64,000 nt of DNA from Dactylellina haptotyla (GCA_031310005.1 CM062387.1:682001-746000), one strand, 5' to 3'; shown: positions 47,807-59,205, counted from the stretch's first letter. A program made the numbers and translations. The notes: a model not told the origin generated them from the sequence alone.

Positions 47807-50800
47807 GTGAATATGTATCAACATAAATTTATATGGTATTGCATATTCGCCTCGTTCTTCCTTACTCGAATTTTTGCGGCCCCATTACTACCACCCGGAA
47901 AAGACACAAACTTAGAAGAAGCCAATCCTCAATCGAGCCTTGGTTCTTCCAGTGCGCATGAGGTTCCCAGGTCAAAGAAAAATTTTAAAAATGCGTTTGC
48001 GTGGAGTGCAGAGGAAGCTTCAAACCTATTAAAACTCAGCACACCACTGGAAGAGATACGACGTAGGGAATCGATCGAAAACGAAGGAGATCAACCAGGA
48101 GAACCTACGTCGCCCACACAATCGGGGTCGTCCTATTGGATCAGAGGGAATCTTCCGGTTACCACAGCGCAGCTGGCATCAAATACACCGGTAATCGCTA
48201 TCAAGGCCGATACAGAACCCACCATAAAACCTGCTAAAGAGGATGTGAGATCTCTAGCTGTCCCAAAAGACCAAAAGAGGCAAGAAACACCTCTGTGGCA
48301 TCCTGATATAAATCCCTTCGAGCCTTCCTACCACATGGACGTTGCCTGTCCACCACCGTTCATAATAGCAAATTACTGGAAGGAGAAACATCCAAATGTA
48401 GCACAAGGCACAAGAGAAAGATTTAGTGAAAGGCTGCGCAAAAAGTGCGAGGAAAATTGTATGTGTATACCTCCCGCAGGGAAGCTCTCGTTTGACCCAG
48501 CCCCCATTGGCAACACGCTCGATCATCTTCCGGACAGTGAGAAATTCTACCACAAATGCGACACACCTGGAGACGCGGTCCTTTGTGTGGAGATAGGGTG
48601 CTTGTGCGAGCTCCAAGTACACCTTGGTCTTCCCATTGACCGTGCAGAGGGCATAAGAGTCGTGGACAACCTTCCAGCAATCATCAAGACCAATTATCCA
48701 GGTCTTTCAATTCTCCATCAAGACTTTGGATTGATTACCTATTCATCAGTCTACCGGGACTGGGGGTTGAATCCTTTCGAAGGGAAGGACCGATATATCC
48801 GATATGCACCTAATACGAAAGAACCTTACAGATTAGAAGGACCCGGTGACGGAAGAACCAACTATGACTATTTACGGAAACTTGCTGTTGGGGGATCCAT
48901 AATCGGCGGTCTCGGGGGTTGGTCTCTGTCTAAGAATCCCGGAGCCCGGGGTTTTGGAACAGACGGTGAAGTTGCCAATAGAAAAAAGAGAAGTCAAGGA
49001 ACCGAATTTCACGACGCGGCTTCCGTAAAGCAGAGCTTATCACCCAAAAAAAATCAAGGAGCCTCTAATTTCAAGCAAGCTTTAGATCATAGCAACAAAG
49101 ATGACCTAAACTCCCGAAATATGCCGACCCATGGCGATTTAAGAAAACGTTCGGCTTCTGACCTTTTAGGAGAAAAGAAGTTTATATCGCAAGAGGGAGT
49201 CCCAGGGTTTGAGAACACAGATTACGACACTGGATATAATACTTATTCGCAATTGCGACAGGACATTAGCGCAGAAATAGCTGCAAGATTATTGCCAGAA
49301 ATTTGGCAGTGTCAGAATTCATATATTAAGGCCACAGGGTGTTGCAGGTTAAAGTCAAGTTGCAACGAAAGGTGCAAATCCATAGGAAATGACCAGCGTG
49401 AAATCGAGATGGAGGGTAACAGTGTGCGTACTCACATGCTGGTGTGGACACCACACAGACTGGCAGATTGCTGTTGCTATCTAAAGGAAGCTTTGGACCC
49501 AGATGATCAGGATGACAGCATCGAACAACCGGCGATGGGTCTCTTGGCGCCTCCAAAGCCTGCTCCTATCCAAGGGCTACAATCAGCCAACAATCCGTCA
49601 ATTACCGATAATAAAATTCCGATTGATTTAACAAACGAGCCAGATCTGGGGGATTACTACCGTGGTAATGACATGAAGGCGACATTAAAAGCCAACCAGC
49701 ACCGGGTGTCGGGTGCCAAAGGGCCGTATCTTGTATACCGATCGGAACACGAGCTTCCATTTGCCTCTCTTGGTGGGTTGGGTGGTCCATTACGAAAGGG
49801 GAGTCTTCGGAAGCGAAGCATCGAAGATGAGGCTCTGCAGCTCGACGCCAGAGTGTCAAATGATGACACAGTTTTGGGTGGGCCGAGTCCGGGAGGTACT
49901 CAGCTAATTTGTGGGAACTATGAACAATTCCGCGCAAAAGTTGACGCCGGCGTAGCTGATCAAAGTCTTGAAAGTTCTTGGCAGCAGCTCAGTTACTACA
50001 GAACAAAAATTGTGTTCTTAGCAAAAGTCCGGGAGTGCAAACGTAATTGCATATGCAGAGAGGAAGTTGATGCAACGATTAGCTTTGTTTGTCCGTCGAG
50101 CCGCGTGGGGCATAGAACGCCATTGCAGAAAGTGTGCGATTTAGCTAACTGTCTTTGCTACGCCGGGATATATTCTAAGCAACAACTGAAGGCACTCGAG
50201 CTCCCATCAATTGATCCCGGCAAACAGACAGACCAGATTCCCACAATCGAAATGCTAGGTAGCTATAATAAGTGGTCTCTTGGGAGAAGGCTTCACAATC
50301 TACCCTATGAATATGGTAGCGGAAGTAACCAAAATACTCAAAATGCGGGCGGTGAGGAATTTAACTATCCCAGTTACAACTCCGGGCGACGGCTTGCCCC
50401 AGGAACAAAGGAGCCGTACTATTTGTATGGTTCTTCCGATGATTTCTCAACCTCTTCCTACTTGCCGATTGGACAGGACAGAGGGCAGTCCAAAAGTAAT
50501 TTATATAAAAGAGCCCGGGAGCAAGGGGTATCCAATTTGACTGCACGGAACAAGGAAGCCCTTCGGCGGAATACGGTGAGCGGCTCCAGTAACTGGTACC
50601 TTAGTTGCAATATACGCGAAGAACTCAAGGTTATACGCAGGCTGCAGAGACATGAGGACGGAAACATTCAAACGCTACCATATCGCTTTGACGATTCTCC
50701 TGCTAGTCACGAAATATCCACAAAAGCGTGCATAGATTCCCATATCTGTGCGAAAACCTCATTCGATAGCGCTGAGTTAGGAGATGCATGTCAAGAGGTC

Positions 50801-51847
50801 AGCTCTGAGCGGTGCCAGAACTTACGCAGTGAGCTTTTACAACATTCTATAAATCCGGGGGGTTACAAATGCGAATTCCGGCCAACTTCGGAAGGGGTTT
50901 CCGAAGTCACCGATATCATTACTCTATCAAAATCTTTTAGTCCTCCGAAACGGAGATCAAAAATAGGCATGAGGACTAGAAGAAGTAAAGATCAAATGGA
51001 CGCGATACTATTGAACCGCCAAATTCCAGATGATAAATTAGAGCATGAGAGCTTGTTTCGGAGATCAGGGAGGCCACCTCGGTACCTAATTTTTGAAACA
51101 GGTGCTGGCGAACAACCAATATGTGATACTGGGAACGGCTACTTTATTCGACACTCTAATCTACTGACACCGGAACAAACAGGGAGAGCGGCCTATAGGA
51201 AAATAATATCCCGTTGCGGGACAAGATATACCTGCAAATGGCAGGCAGATGGCTCATACACCATTGAGTGCAAAAGTAGGAGCCACAAGCTATATTTTAA
51301 AATGCGGGAAGAAGATGAGCCTGGAAATATGGACTTAGAATATATTACAACTCTATCAGAGTTTTGCTCCGAAATATGTTTCTGCGAAAGAAGCATAGTA
51401 CAGAAAGACCCAACCGTTGGAGCTGCGAGCTCGTCATCTAACAAGCATGGAGATACGGTATCCAAGCCCAAAAATATGCGAATCAGCGACTTGCTTAACC
51501 CAGCAGGGGAAGACGAGCAAGTTCGTCTTCCGTGGAATGCGGATGGATCATATCGGCGGCTAGTAAACGGTCTGAAGGAACCATACTACCTTGAGGGCCC
51601 AGACCCAGAAACTGGTTCCGGAGACATCGGTTCTTTGAAAAGTGGTCTCGCTTCTAGTAGATATCAAGGAACAAAGATATACAGTGCAGATATGTTCCGT
51701 GGAGATAAGAGCGGCGAGCTTCAAGGTGGGCACTATGAAAAGCTTTATGATAATTTTATCAATCGTGCAACTGTTAACCGGGGATCCGAAGCGAATTTAC
51801 CCCATGCTTCAACTATTGCAGATGTGGATTATCAGGTGGAAACTTAG
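47807..51847 (+). CDS. Large secreted modular Cys-rich protein, family not recognised
   Basis: About 1346 aa in one uninterrupted exon, unlike most neighbours. A signal peptide (about 1-24, HKFIWYCIFASFFLTRIFAA) is followed by five Cys-rich modules separated by polar linkers. Module starts are at about 177 (VACPPPFII), 499 (WQCQNSY), 700 (LICGNYEQF), 931 (YLSCNIREE) and 1104 (PICDTGNGYF). Modules 1, 3 and 5 contain paired-Cys patterns near a helix (CEENCMCI, CKRNCICRE, CSEICFCE); modules 1 and 3 then have GCLCEL and NCLCYAG. Four modules end with related tags: TKEPYRLEGP (about 337), AKGPYLVYRSE (about 636), TKEPYYLYGSSDD (about 867) and LKEPYYLEGP (about 1257). No membrane helix after the signal and no GPI signal. 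Dibasic sites such as RKKR and RKRS in linkers could allow Kex2-type cutting. I do not recognise any enzyme or lectin domain. Confidence 0.8.
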   Translation: MNMYQHKFIWYCIFASFFLTRIFAAPLLPPGKDTNLEEANPQSSLGSSSAHEVPRSKKNFKNAFAWSAEEASNLLKLSTPLEEIRRRESIENEGDQPGEPTSPTQSGSSYWIRGNLPVTTAQLASNTPVIAIKADTEPTIKPAKEDVRSLAVPKDQKRQETPLWHPDINPFEPSYHMDVACPPPFIIANYWKEKHPNVAQGTRERFSERLRKKCEENCMCIPPAGKLSFDPAPIGNTLDHLPDSEKFYHKCDTPGDAVLCVEIGCLCELQVHLGLPIDRAEGIRVVDNLPAIIKTNYPGLSILHQDFGLITYSSVYRDWGLNPFEGKDRYIRYAPNTKEPYRLEGPGDGRTNYDYLRKLAVGGSIIGGLGGWSLSKNPGARGFGTDGEVANRKKRSQGTEFHDAASVKQSLSPKKNQGASNFKQALDHSNKDDLNSRNMPTHGDLRKRSASDLLGEKKFISQEGVPGFENTDYDTGYNTYSQLRQDISAEIAARLLPEIWQCQNSYIKATGCCRLKSSCNERCKSIGNDQREIEMEGNSVRTHMLVWTPHRLADCCCYLKEALDPDDQDDSIEQPAMGLLAPPKPAPIQGLQSANNPSITDNKIPIDLTNEPDLGDYYRGNDMKATLKANQHRVSGAKGPYLVYRSEHELPFASLGGLGGPLRKGSLRKRSIEDEALQLDARVSNDDTVLGGPSPGGTQLICGNYEQFRAKVDAGVADQSLESSWQQLSYYRTKIVFLAKVRECKRNCICREEVDATISFVCPSSRVGHRTPLQKVCDLANCLCYAGIYSKQQLKALELPSIDPGKQTDQIPTIEMLGSYNKWSLGRRLHNLPYEYGSGSNQNTQNAGGEEFNYPSYNSGRRLAPGTKEPYYLYGSSDDFSTSSYLPIGQDRGQSKSNLYKRAREQGVSNLTARNKEALRRNTVSGSSNWYLSCNIREELKVIRRLQRHEDGNIQTLPYRFDDSPASHEISTKACIDSHICAKTSFDSAELGDACQEVSSERCQNLRSELLQHSINPGGYKCEFRPTSEGVSEVTDIITLSKSFSPPKRRSKIGMRTRRSKDQMDAILLNRQIPDDKLEHESLFRRSGRPPRYLIFETGAGEQPICDTGNGYFIRHSNLLTPEQTGRAAYRKIISRCGTRYTCKWQADGSYTIECKSRSHKLYFKMREEDEPGNMDLEYITTLSEFCSEICFCERSIVQKDPTVGAASSSSNKHGDTVSKPKNMRISDLLNPAGEDEQVRLPWNADGSYRRLVNGLKEPYYLEGPDPETGSGDIGSLKSGLASSRYQGTKIYSADMFRGDKSGELQGGHYEKLYDNFINRATVNRGSEANLPHASTIADVDYQVET

Positions 51848-52314
51848 AGTGTATGTTATTTAGTGCAGAGGATGGGGAGCTCTAGTTGCTCGACAGTGCT
51901 ATTCACATATACAGTTGCTTCGCTTGAATTTTGAAATGCCTGTATGCAGATAATTTTTGTGCGATTGTTTCAAGTGAGGAATTTCATAGAAAAAAATAAA
52001 CGAAATTAAAAATTAGATGCGCAACTGCTCCTGTAGAGGTGATGAACCAGCAGCCCAACGGTATATCTGGCAAGGAGACTGAGGCTATTGGCTGTGTTGT
52101 TACTGTTGTATTTTTAATCCCTGTCCATAACCCAAAGGAGCACAACTTCACTACGACTTTCTGCAGCCTCGAAATGACTCTTCGGTGCTTCAGCCGCGGG
52201 TTTGAATCTTCTTAGACTTAATATATTCAGCGATGAACTCGATTCTGGCACGTAGAATCCTTCGTTCTTTCATACCAGCAGTCACATAAAATCCGCAAAC
52301 TTCAAAGCGCCGCT
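51848..52314. other. Intergenic region, nothing recognised
   Basis: About 470 bases between the stop of the Cys-rich protein and the tRNase Z start. No open frame is supported; promoter of the tRNase Z gene expected. Confidence 0.5.
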
Positions 52315-53762
52315 ATGGCACCTCCGACGATTATTACGTGAGTTATACAAACCTGCCTGCGATTCGCCAACGGCTACAACAACTGCGATGCTAACTTGTT
52401 TCACACGTATGAAGGTTCTTGGGTACATCCTCTGCAGTACCATCTTCGACGAGGAATCACTCGGCTCTGTGCCTCACCCTGCCTTCCGGGAGTACTTACC
52501 TCTTCGATGCGGGCGAGGCAACCCAACACCAACTGCAAAAGGTGTCTGGTGGGTTCAAACTGTCGTCGTTGAGGCGAATATTTATAACTCACATGCACGG
52601 TGACCATATGTTTGGAATTGTGCCGTTGCTGTGCACACTACTCAACGGGGCGGGAGGAAGTGTTGGCATTGAAGATCCGAGGAAAGTTGCTGCGGAAGCA
52701 CTAGCACAAGAGAAGGAGAGGAGGGCGGATTTCGAGATTTATGGACCGGAAGGGCTGAGAGAATATATTCGGACATCTCTGCGACTGACTAGCAGTATGT
52801 TGGGGGCTAGTTATGTTGTGCATGAACTTCATTTCTCTACAGAACCGCAGGAGGATAAATCTGTCAGAGATAATTCGCAGGATCGAATGCCAATGGAACT
52901 CCCTGGGTACAACATCTTCCAGGATGAATCTGGATGCTGGATGGATATTTTATCGTCTACACACGCAGAAACACGGGAGTGGGAGGTTTCAGCAGGGCCG
53001 ATACTGCATTCTGTGCCCTGTCTAGGATATGTACTCACAGAGCCGCCTCTGCCAGGCAAAATCACACCGGACTATAAGGATAAGATAATGGTCAACAAGG
53101 ACGCGCTAATCAAAAGCGGCCTTAAGAACCCGATGTCCTTAATGTCGAAAGTATCAGCTCTCCCGGAGGGTGAAGTCATCGAACTACCGAATGGAGACAA
53201 ACTTATGAGACCAGCGGATAGAAGAGGAAGAAAGATAACGATTCTGGGAGATACATACGATTCATCTCCAATCGCGAAATTAGCTCGTGGAAGCGACATA
53301 CTAATCCACGAAGCGACGAACGCTTTCCTAGGGGATAAGTTGGGCAAGTGGCATAGCGATTTCAAAGAGGGGGAGACGTATGAAGACGTGAAGAAGAAAA
53401 CCATCGAGCACGGCCATTCGACACCTGAGATGGCTGCCGAGTTTGCTATCGTTATTAGACTCGGAGAGAATGGCGGTGTGTTAGGAAAGCTTATCGAAGA
53501 AGGCGGGAATAAGAAGGGGAAGGGGAAGGGGAAGACAGTCGAGCAAGCTAAAGGCCTTTTAATGCTGAACCACTTTAGCTCTCGATATGCGGACCCAAGA
53601 AGTAACGCGGCCGCTGGAGTCGTTATGGAGTCAATCAAAGGTTGTGCTGTAGAGGCTGCGTCGACGTCGCAGGCTGCTGTTGATGGAGAGTATCAGAGAC
53701 AAGCGATTGATGTAGTGTGCGCGTACGATCTCATGCAGTATGAAATACGAGCAAGCGATTGA
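52315..53762 (+). CDS. tRNase Z, short form (ELAC1-like metallo-beta-lactamase fold)
   Basis: About 456 aa. A 23-nt first exon (52315-52337) encodes only MAPPTIIT, spliced by a GTGAGT intron to 52415-53762; this yields ITFLGTSSAVPS, the expected N-terminal strand of tRNase Z. The enzyme removes 3' trailers from precursor tRNAs. Zinc motifs: HMHGDH (67-72), HEATNAFLGD and GHSTPEMAAEFA, and LNHFSSRY near the end. Insertions relative to bacterial enzymes are at the QEDKSV and KKGKGKGK regions, the latter a Lys/Gly-rich stretch seen in fungal members. One protein of this length fits the short form; fungi also have a long mitochondrial/nuclear form elsewhere. The upstream Met in an exon with GTGAGT is preferred because the 52419 frame start is only an alternative codon inside the strand. 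Confidence 0.9.
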
Positions 53763-53867
53763 TATTATATTTTGTTAAATGGAAAAATATACACCTAATA
53801 TTGGAGAAATTTATACATCTATATTATGTAAATCTGTGTGGTGAGGAATACAGTGTTTGAATTTGTA

Positions 53868-56800
53868 ATGGCTTGTCGCCCTGTAACCACCATTAAGATC
53901 TCGGCACCGTCCGTGATTATTCTTCTCTCGATATCACGACTGCCAACAGCGTCGCGAGCACGGTTCGGAATGGACGAACGCGCGATTAACATTACCTCAG
54001 AAGGACTGATAGCCCCCGTTGGCTTCCCTTCCTATAAGCAACGAATCTACACCCCTTCATCAACCCCTCCTCCACCTCACACCCCTACACCCGAAGAAAT
54101 CGGCTTCAAAGCTCGTCAGAAGCGTCTGCCGCAGCCTATCCCTACTGCTAAATTTGATCCCGTACAATCGTGCTACGCGCTAACATATAAAGAGAACAAA
54201 CAATCCGACGTTACTAACACTCTTTCCCGAGCTAAAACTAACCGCCCAATGGACGCCATCCTCAAGGGGATGCAGAAGGTCGGGTTGGGGGACCGATCTC
54301 TTCCCGAAAGTGAAGAGATCCCACCCGATCCGGAAGAGTATAATATCTCTATAGATGGAGACTATAGAGAACATGCGAGAACAATTATGATCAAAATGTT
54401 CAGCAAGGGACTGGGGGCTATGCATGTAGAAAAAATTCAGCGCACGAACGATATGATTAGCGAGGCGATGCTCACCAGTTGGGACAGGATGGTTGGGATC
54501 GTTATCTGGAATTTGACGAGTAAATACCCTATCACTCAATATAGTTTACAATTACTAATCAGAAAGTTGCAGGAAAGAACCCATTCCGTATTCAAACTTC
54601 CACAACGAGATATCTCGACAAATTATTTCGCGGATTCCGTAAGACTTGGATCGAAATCTGTCTCGCCAATCAACGACATATGGATTTCGCGGAGGCTGTG
54701 TGCCGCCATCTCCACCAGGTCCAACATATTGTCAAAGATCTAGACATGGAGTTCCTCAACTTCTACGCTCAAATGTTCTTCCTGTGCAGCAATGGGTTCT
54801 GGCTTATCAAGTATCGCACGGACCGCGAGGCAATCGGTGTACCTCTGGGGGTTCACAACGAACACACGTTCATGGACCGCGAGAAAGTCCCCAAACAACA
54901 AGTAGATTTTACTCTCGCACTACTGAGCAACAAGAACTTCGACGCAGTCGGTAACATCGACCTACCGATGGAAATTATAGACTGTACGGGCGTATGCATC
55001 AAATCTTTGGTGCAAGTATACGAAAACACTAAAAGCAACGACCACAACAAGAACCTCCTTGAGATGTTTGCGCGTACTATTCTAACCGCCGAACGGCAGA
55101 AGATTACTCGATATGCGATGATGTCCGCTCAATCGTTAGCCTTCGATGATGTGTGCTAGGATTTACTCATTTCGACAGGAGAACGTATTTTCGGACTGGA
55201 CTCTTTCCCCGAGTTGATCTGGGAGAGGAGTATTGAAATTCGTGCAAAAGTCGTCAGCGAGTGTCCGATGGATATCTTCGATTCTAATATCGGGGATAAT
55301 GGGATTCGGTTCCGTTTGCAATTCTTGATGACGATGATCGAGAAAGAGAAGTTACCGGATACGGCGGCGCAAAGTCTCAAGGAGTATTTTATGACTTTGG
55401 ACCCTCAGCATGCGTTGGATGAGTTTGATGAACTCGTTACCGTTGAAACGATTCCCAAACCGAGAGATCTCGTCACCTTGGTTGGTGAAGACCCATACGT
55501 TCTGACACGACTACTTACCTTGTACTGCTATCTGCGCTCCCCGGAGAAAACTGGCCAAAACAAGCGTCGTAAGGACAGCACAGCTTTAAATTTTCAAAGA
55601 CCATATACTAACATGTATTAGGTAAAGGGAAGTTCGAGCTAGAGTCAGAAGTCATCGCATTAATATGGTGGGTCTTTGTCAAAGAAGCCTACGAAAATGC
55701 CAAACCACTTCACTTTCCTGAAGAAATAACACTTTTTACCACATACGAAAATTGGTTTTTGCCATATATCAAAGAGCAATGGAATACACACCCTTCGAGA
55801 TGCACAGATATCGTCAGTATAGTTTTACAAACTCATTAATATTGAGCTAACATGAAATATAGTTGATGGGATGGTTCATATACGGCCTCGAGAAGTATGG
55901 CACCATCCTACGAGATACCGAGCAAAGAAGCCATGCAACGCTTAGAGAATTCTTCAACCATAAATTTGGCGTCGAAGTTGCAATCGTAAGCTCCCGAAAT
56001 TTAAATCTGATATGAAAGCGAATACTCATTCCGGGTCAGGCACTGCTTCAATTTCAAGGACGCGATCAGCTCATCCCTATCTATGAACGAGTCAAGCATC
56101 GCATCATAGTCTCCAGCTTCAGCATGCTCTACTTCCTCGTCAAAAGCGACCACTTGTACCATGACCAGGAAATACTCTTGGCGATTATCAAACTCCTTGC
56201 GGAAACGTTTATTCGAGCAGAATGGTACGCTTTACCGGAAGACCAGCGACCAAAGGGCTACTACGGAGTCTGGAAGATGGGAATAGAAATCCTCAACGCA
56301 GCTCCATACGTCTCAATGGAGCGAGCTATTATTAAAAGTCGTGACGAAACCTACCACGAGGAGAGTAAGTCACCACATAGTCAAGATACTAAAGTGTAAT
56401 AGCCGAATCTGATAGAAGACATCAACAGCCCGCGAAACGTTCTCCGCCCTTCTCAAGAAATGCCACCGCTTCGGCATCGGTATCCTCCACCCTCCTACCA
56501 ACCCAAACGACACCGATAATGTCGTCATGATCCGCAACTTCAATGACGCCGCGGTCTCTCTGTCTCACGCGATCGAATTCTTACTAGTCTTAATCCCGAA
56601 GGATGCGTACATGCGTTCCCGCTTACGTGAGTATCACACCGTCGCCCCGATATGCGGCTTCATGAACATGTTTGTCGAAAAACCGGAGATTCCAGCAAAC
56701 TACCCACGTACGGCGGCGCGTCCTATCGCTGCATTCATGAAGGTTCCCCGTGCCTCGCGTGGGACGTTGGCCGGTCTACTTCAGGCGCTAACAAAATATT

Positions 56801-56952
56801 TGTCTGCAATTTTTAAAAATTGGGAGAAGGAGGATTTTCTGGACGCTGGTATGCTGGAGCAACGGGATCGGATTTTGGGGTTGGCTTTGGAGGGGGATAT
56901 TGCGGCGGACATGTTGTTCAAGATGGATCGGAAGGCGGGACGGTATAATTGA
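53868..56952 (+). CDS. Large unrecognised protein, best model interrupted by an in-frame TAG
   Basis: Exons of the best model: 53868-54519, 54573-55568, 55622-55812, 55863-55985, 56040-56364, 56429-56952, giving 936 codons; introns have TACTAAT/TACTAAC branch sites (first and second) and consistent phases. The start could also be the Met at 53970, which opens MDERAINITSEGLIAP. The protein is helical throughout, with no signal peptide, no membrane segment and no motif I can name (for example GVWKMGIEILNAAPYVSMER, WNLTRKNPFRIQ). One TAG lies in frame at 55157-55159, between AFDDVC and DLLISTGERIFG, in a stretch that otherwise looks coding. A 105-nt in-frame intron (55074-55178, GTACTA donor) could remove it, at the cost of 35 plausible residues. 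It is thus either a pseudogene, a spliced gene, or a sequence error. Begins 106 bases after tRNase Z. Confidence 0.6.
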
Positions 56953-57196
56953 TTGCCGTATACTCTCACTGCTGGTATAATGGTACTAAGAAACCACATA
57001 TCTTGGATATTGATATTGTAAAACTGAAACGAGGGAGGACTTTGGAATAAATCAAAACAACAATTGCAATTGATATTGATATTTGAGCTGAGATATGCTA
57101 GAAATACACGCTATCCTACACCTTACCCTCCCAATCACACCTATTTCATACCTTTCTTTAAAGAGGATTCTTCCCAGACCGACGTTTCTTGATGGA

Positions 57197-57849
57197 TTAA
57201 TATTGGATCTTCCCGGCCAACAAAACACCATACCCAATAGTCCCAATGACGCTCCCCAGATTCGCCAAACTGCTAACGCCGTGCCATATTCCGAACTGCT
57301 TATTCAACGACTTCATCTCCGCGGATTTTATGATCTCCTGGCCCTCTTTATCACCACCCCGCTCAGCACCCTCGCTCACCCCCGGCAGTTTCCGTCCATC
57401 GTAGCTTCTGCCGTCGAAAACCTCCTGCGCCTTACGCTTATCCATCGCCTTGGTGGTGAAGGGCCCTGCGACAGCGATGTTGAAAAGTGAGGTCGTGAGA
57501 ACGGTGAGGAGGAAGCCGTATGTCGGCCCCGTTACTGTGTTTTTGAGGGTTTTCGGGGCCGTGCCGAGTAAGACCATTGAGAGGAAGAATTGGAGGGCAA
57601 AGTAGATTGGGAAGAGGCGCCGTTGGAGGGCGCCGAATTGCGCGCGAGGGAGAACGCGGAAGGAAACTGTTAATTTTTATATGAAGTTTTTGTTAGATGG
57701 CATACTCGATATCTGCGTTCAGGTAGCCAAAAGTTAGGGTCGGGAGACTCACCAATCCCGCCGATGAACGAATGCCATATCTGCGTGCCGAACAGAAAGC
57801 TGTAGGACAGCAGATGCGCGATGGGGAAGAGAACAGACTGTAGCGGCAT
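57197..57849 (-). CDS. DUF4149/TMEM205-like membrane protein
   Basis: About 188 aa. Exons: 57753-57849 and 57197-57666; GTGAGT donor, TAACAG acceptor, frame kept. The N-terminus MPLQSVLFPIAHLLSYSFLF leads into TM1, followed by FGTQIWHSFIGG, RVLPRAQFGALQRRLFPIYF and the ALQFFLSMVLLG helix, the typical pattern of the DUF4149 domain. Four membrane helices are expected, with a polar segment containing KAMDKRKAQEVFDG and the closing GIWHGVSSLANLGSVIGTIG. Fungal members are small integral proteins of unknown function; human TMEM205 is a relative. It lies head-to-head with the NDUFS5 gene, 340 bases apart, so a shared promoter is likely. Confidence 0.85.
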
Positions 57850-58189
57850 TTTGGCAGTTACACTGGTAATTTTTCTACCTGTTACACGATGCGATTGTAC
57901 AGTAGCTAGCTAGTAGCTGTGGTGATGAGGAGGAGGAGAAAGAGAGGCTCGGTTGGTTCGACATCACGCCATGAACAGGCGAATGTGTTGCCGTGTTGCC
58001 GGCGTCGTTCTGCGTGTCTCAGATCCGACTATCCTCAACACGGACTAGCGCGCCCTCGCAGCCAAACGTCCAATTGAGCAACTGGCCGATTCGACACCGC
58101 CCAAAACTGACATCACGACTTCCGAACCTCGTCTCCTCCTCACCCGCTCGACCCTCGATATCCGGAGACCGTCACCACCAGAAAGAACC
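57850..58189. promoter_or_regulatory. Bidirectional promoter of the DUF4149 and NDUFS5 genes
   Basis: A 340-base spacer between two starts facing away from each other. It includes the 5' leader preceding 58190. No TATA box is clear. The frame at 57993-58328 covers the spacer but is an artefact. Confidence 0.55.
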
Positions 58190-58940
58190 ATGGCTTCGGG
58201 ATACGGAAACACCGGCGGTGCGTTACTCCCCGATATATACACTCCCCAATGCCGCCCCTCTCCTGCCTGTCTTCGAGCTCCACAGACGACCCTCCACGAG
58301 AGTCTCAGACCCAGGCGGGGGACAATGAGGGATTGAGCGCCACCACCCGAGTACCAATGCTAATGCTATACGATGTGTAGGAATCACCCGCTGCTTCCCC
58401 TTCTGGCAGGATGTCCTCGCCTGCTACGTCATGAATACGTCCAAGGAGTCCGACGCGAACAAGTACAAGTGCGCGGGATACCGTGAGGATTACTACGAGT
58501 GTTTACACCATACCAAGGAGGTCGGTGCTCTCTCTCTACCGGAAGCTATACTGGGTTGAGTTGGGTTGGTTTTAGGCTCGATTGTGGTGGATGCGGGAGC
58601 TGAAGAGGGAGACATCAAACGCCGGGATGTTGGGAGTATACTATCGACGAGTATCAAGCGACAGCTGGTACCCTTGATACTTTACTCCCACCAGCTCTCT
58701 CTATCAAACCGCCACATGTCATGACCAGCCAGCTCAGATACCCTTCGTTATGAAGCATAAAGGCTAACGAAAGCAAACCAGATCGATAAAATCTCCAAAA
58801 TGAACGAAGCGATCAAACGCTACGAACAAGGTCTCGGACACGTCAGAGACGACGCGGAAATGGCAAAACTCGGTCTAGTGAAGGGCAGCTACGATCCCAA
58901 AAAAATAGATCTACAACCCGGCACACCGTGGAAGAATTAA
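58190..58940 (+). CDS. Complex I accessory subunit, NDUFS5-like (twin CX9C)
   Basis: About 108 aa. Exons: 58190-58217, 58381-58520, 58782-58940; the first codes only ten residues and the frame closes exactly. After MASGYGNTGG come two CX9C pairs: C14 and C24 (RCFPFWQDVLACY), then C40 and C50 (KCAGYREDYYECLHH). This is the CHCH layout of the NDUFS5/15-kDa subunit of mitochondrial NADH:ubiquinone oxidoreductase, imported through the Mia40 disulphide relay into the intermembrane space. The C-terminal helix (IDKISKMNEAIKRYEQGLG) and the basic tail DPKKIDLQPGTPWKN fit the fungal subunit. Other small twin-CX9C proteins are possible but lack this downstream helix. No targeting peptide is expected or seen. 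Confidence 0.9.
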
Positions 58941-59205
58941 ATCTACTCCTTTTTCTTCTTTTCCCCCCAATCTGCAACATAAACTGTTTATATAAATTAT
59001 ATAAAAAGGTGTATATATAAGTCAATTGCTAGCGAATAAACCGCCTTCCATTGTTATAACCCAGTAGAAATATCATAATCCAGAAATTCATTCTATCGTA
59101 CTCTACCATTAAATGCCATGCAATATGCAATTTAATCATTCTAACAACTCCCCTACATGCAGTTTACTTCATACAAACAAATTCTCCAAAAAAGATAAAA
59201 ATACC

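Noticed and set aside
52419-52421. Codon 52419 as start of tRNase Z
   Set aside because: It is TTG, not ATG; the 23-nt first exon at 52315 supplies the real start and completes the first strand.
54520-54743. Apparent frameshift between two frames near 54640
   Set aside because: A 53-nt intron (54520-54572) with a TACTAAT branch site joins the frames cleanly.
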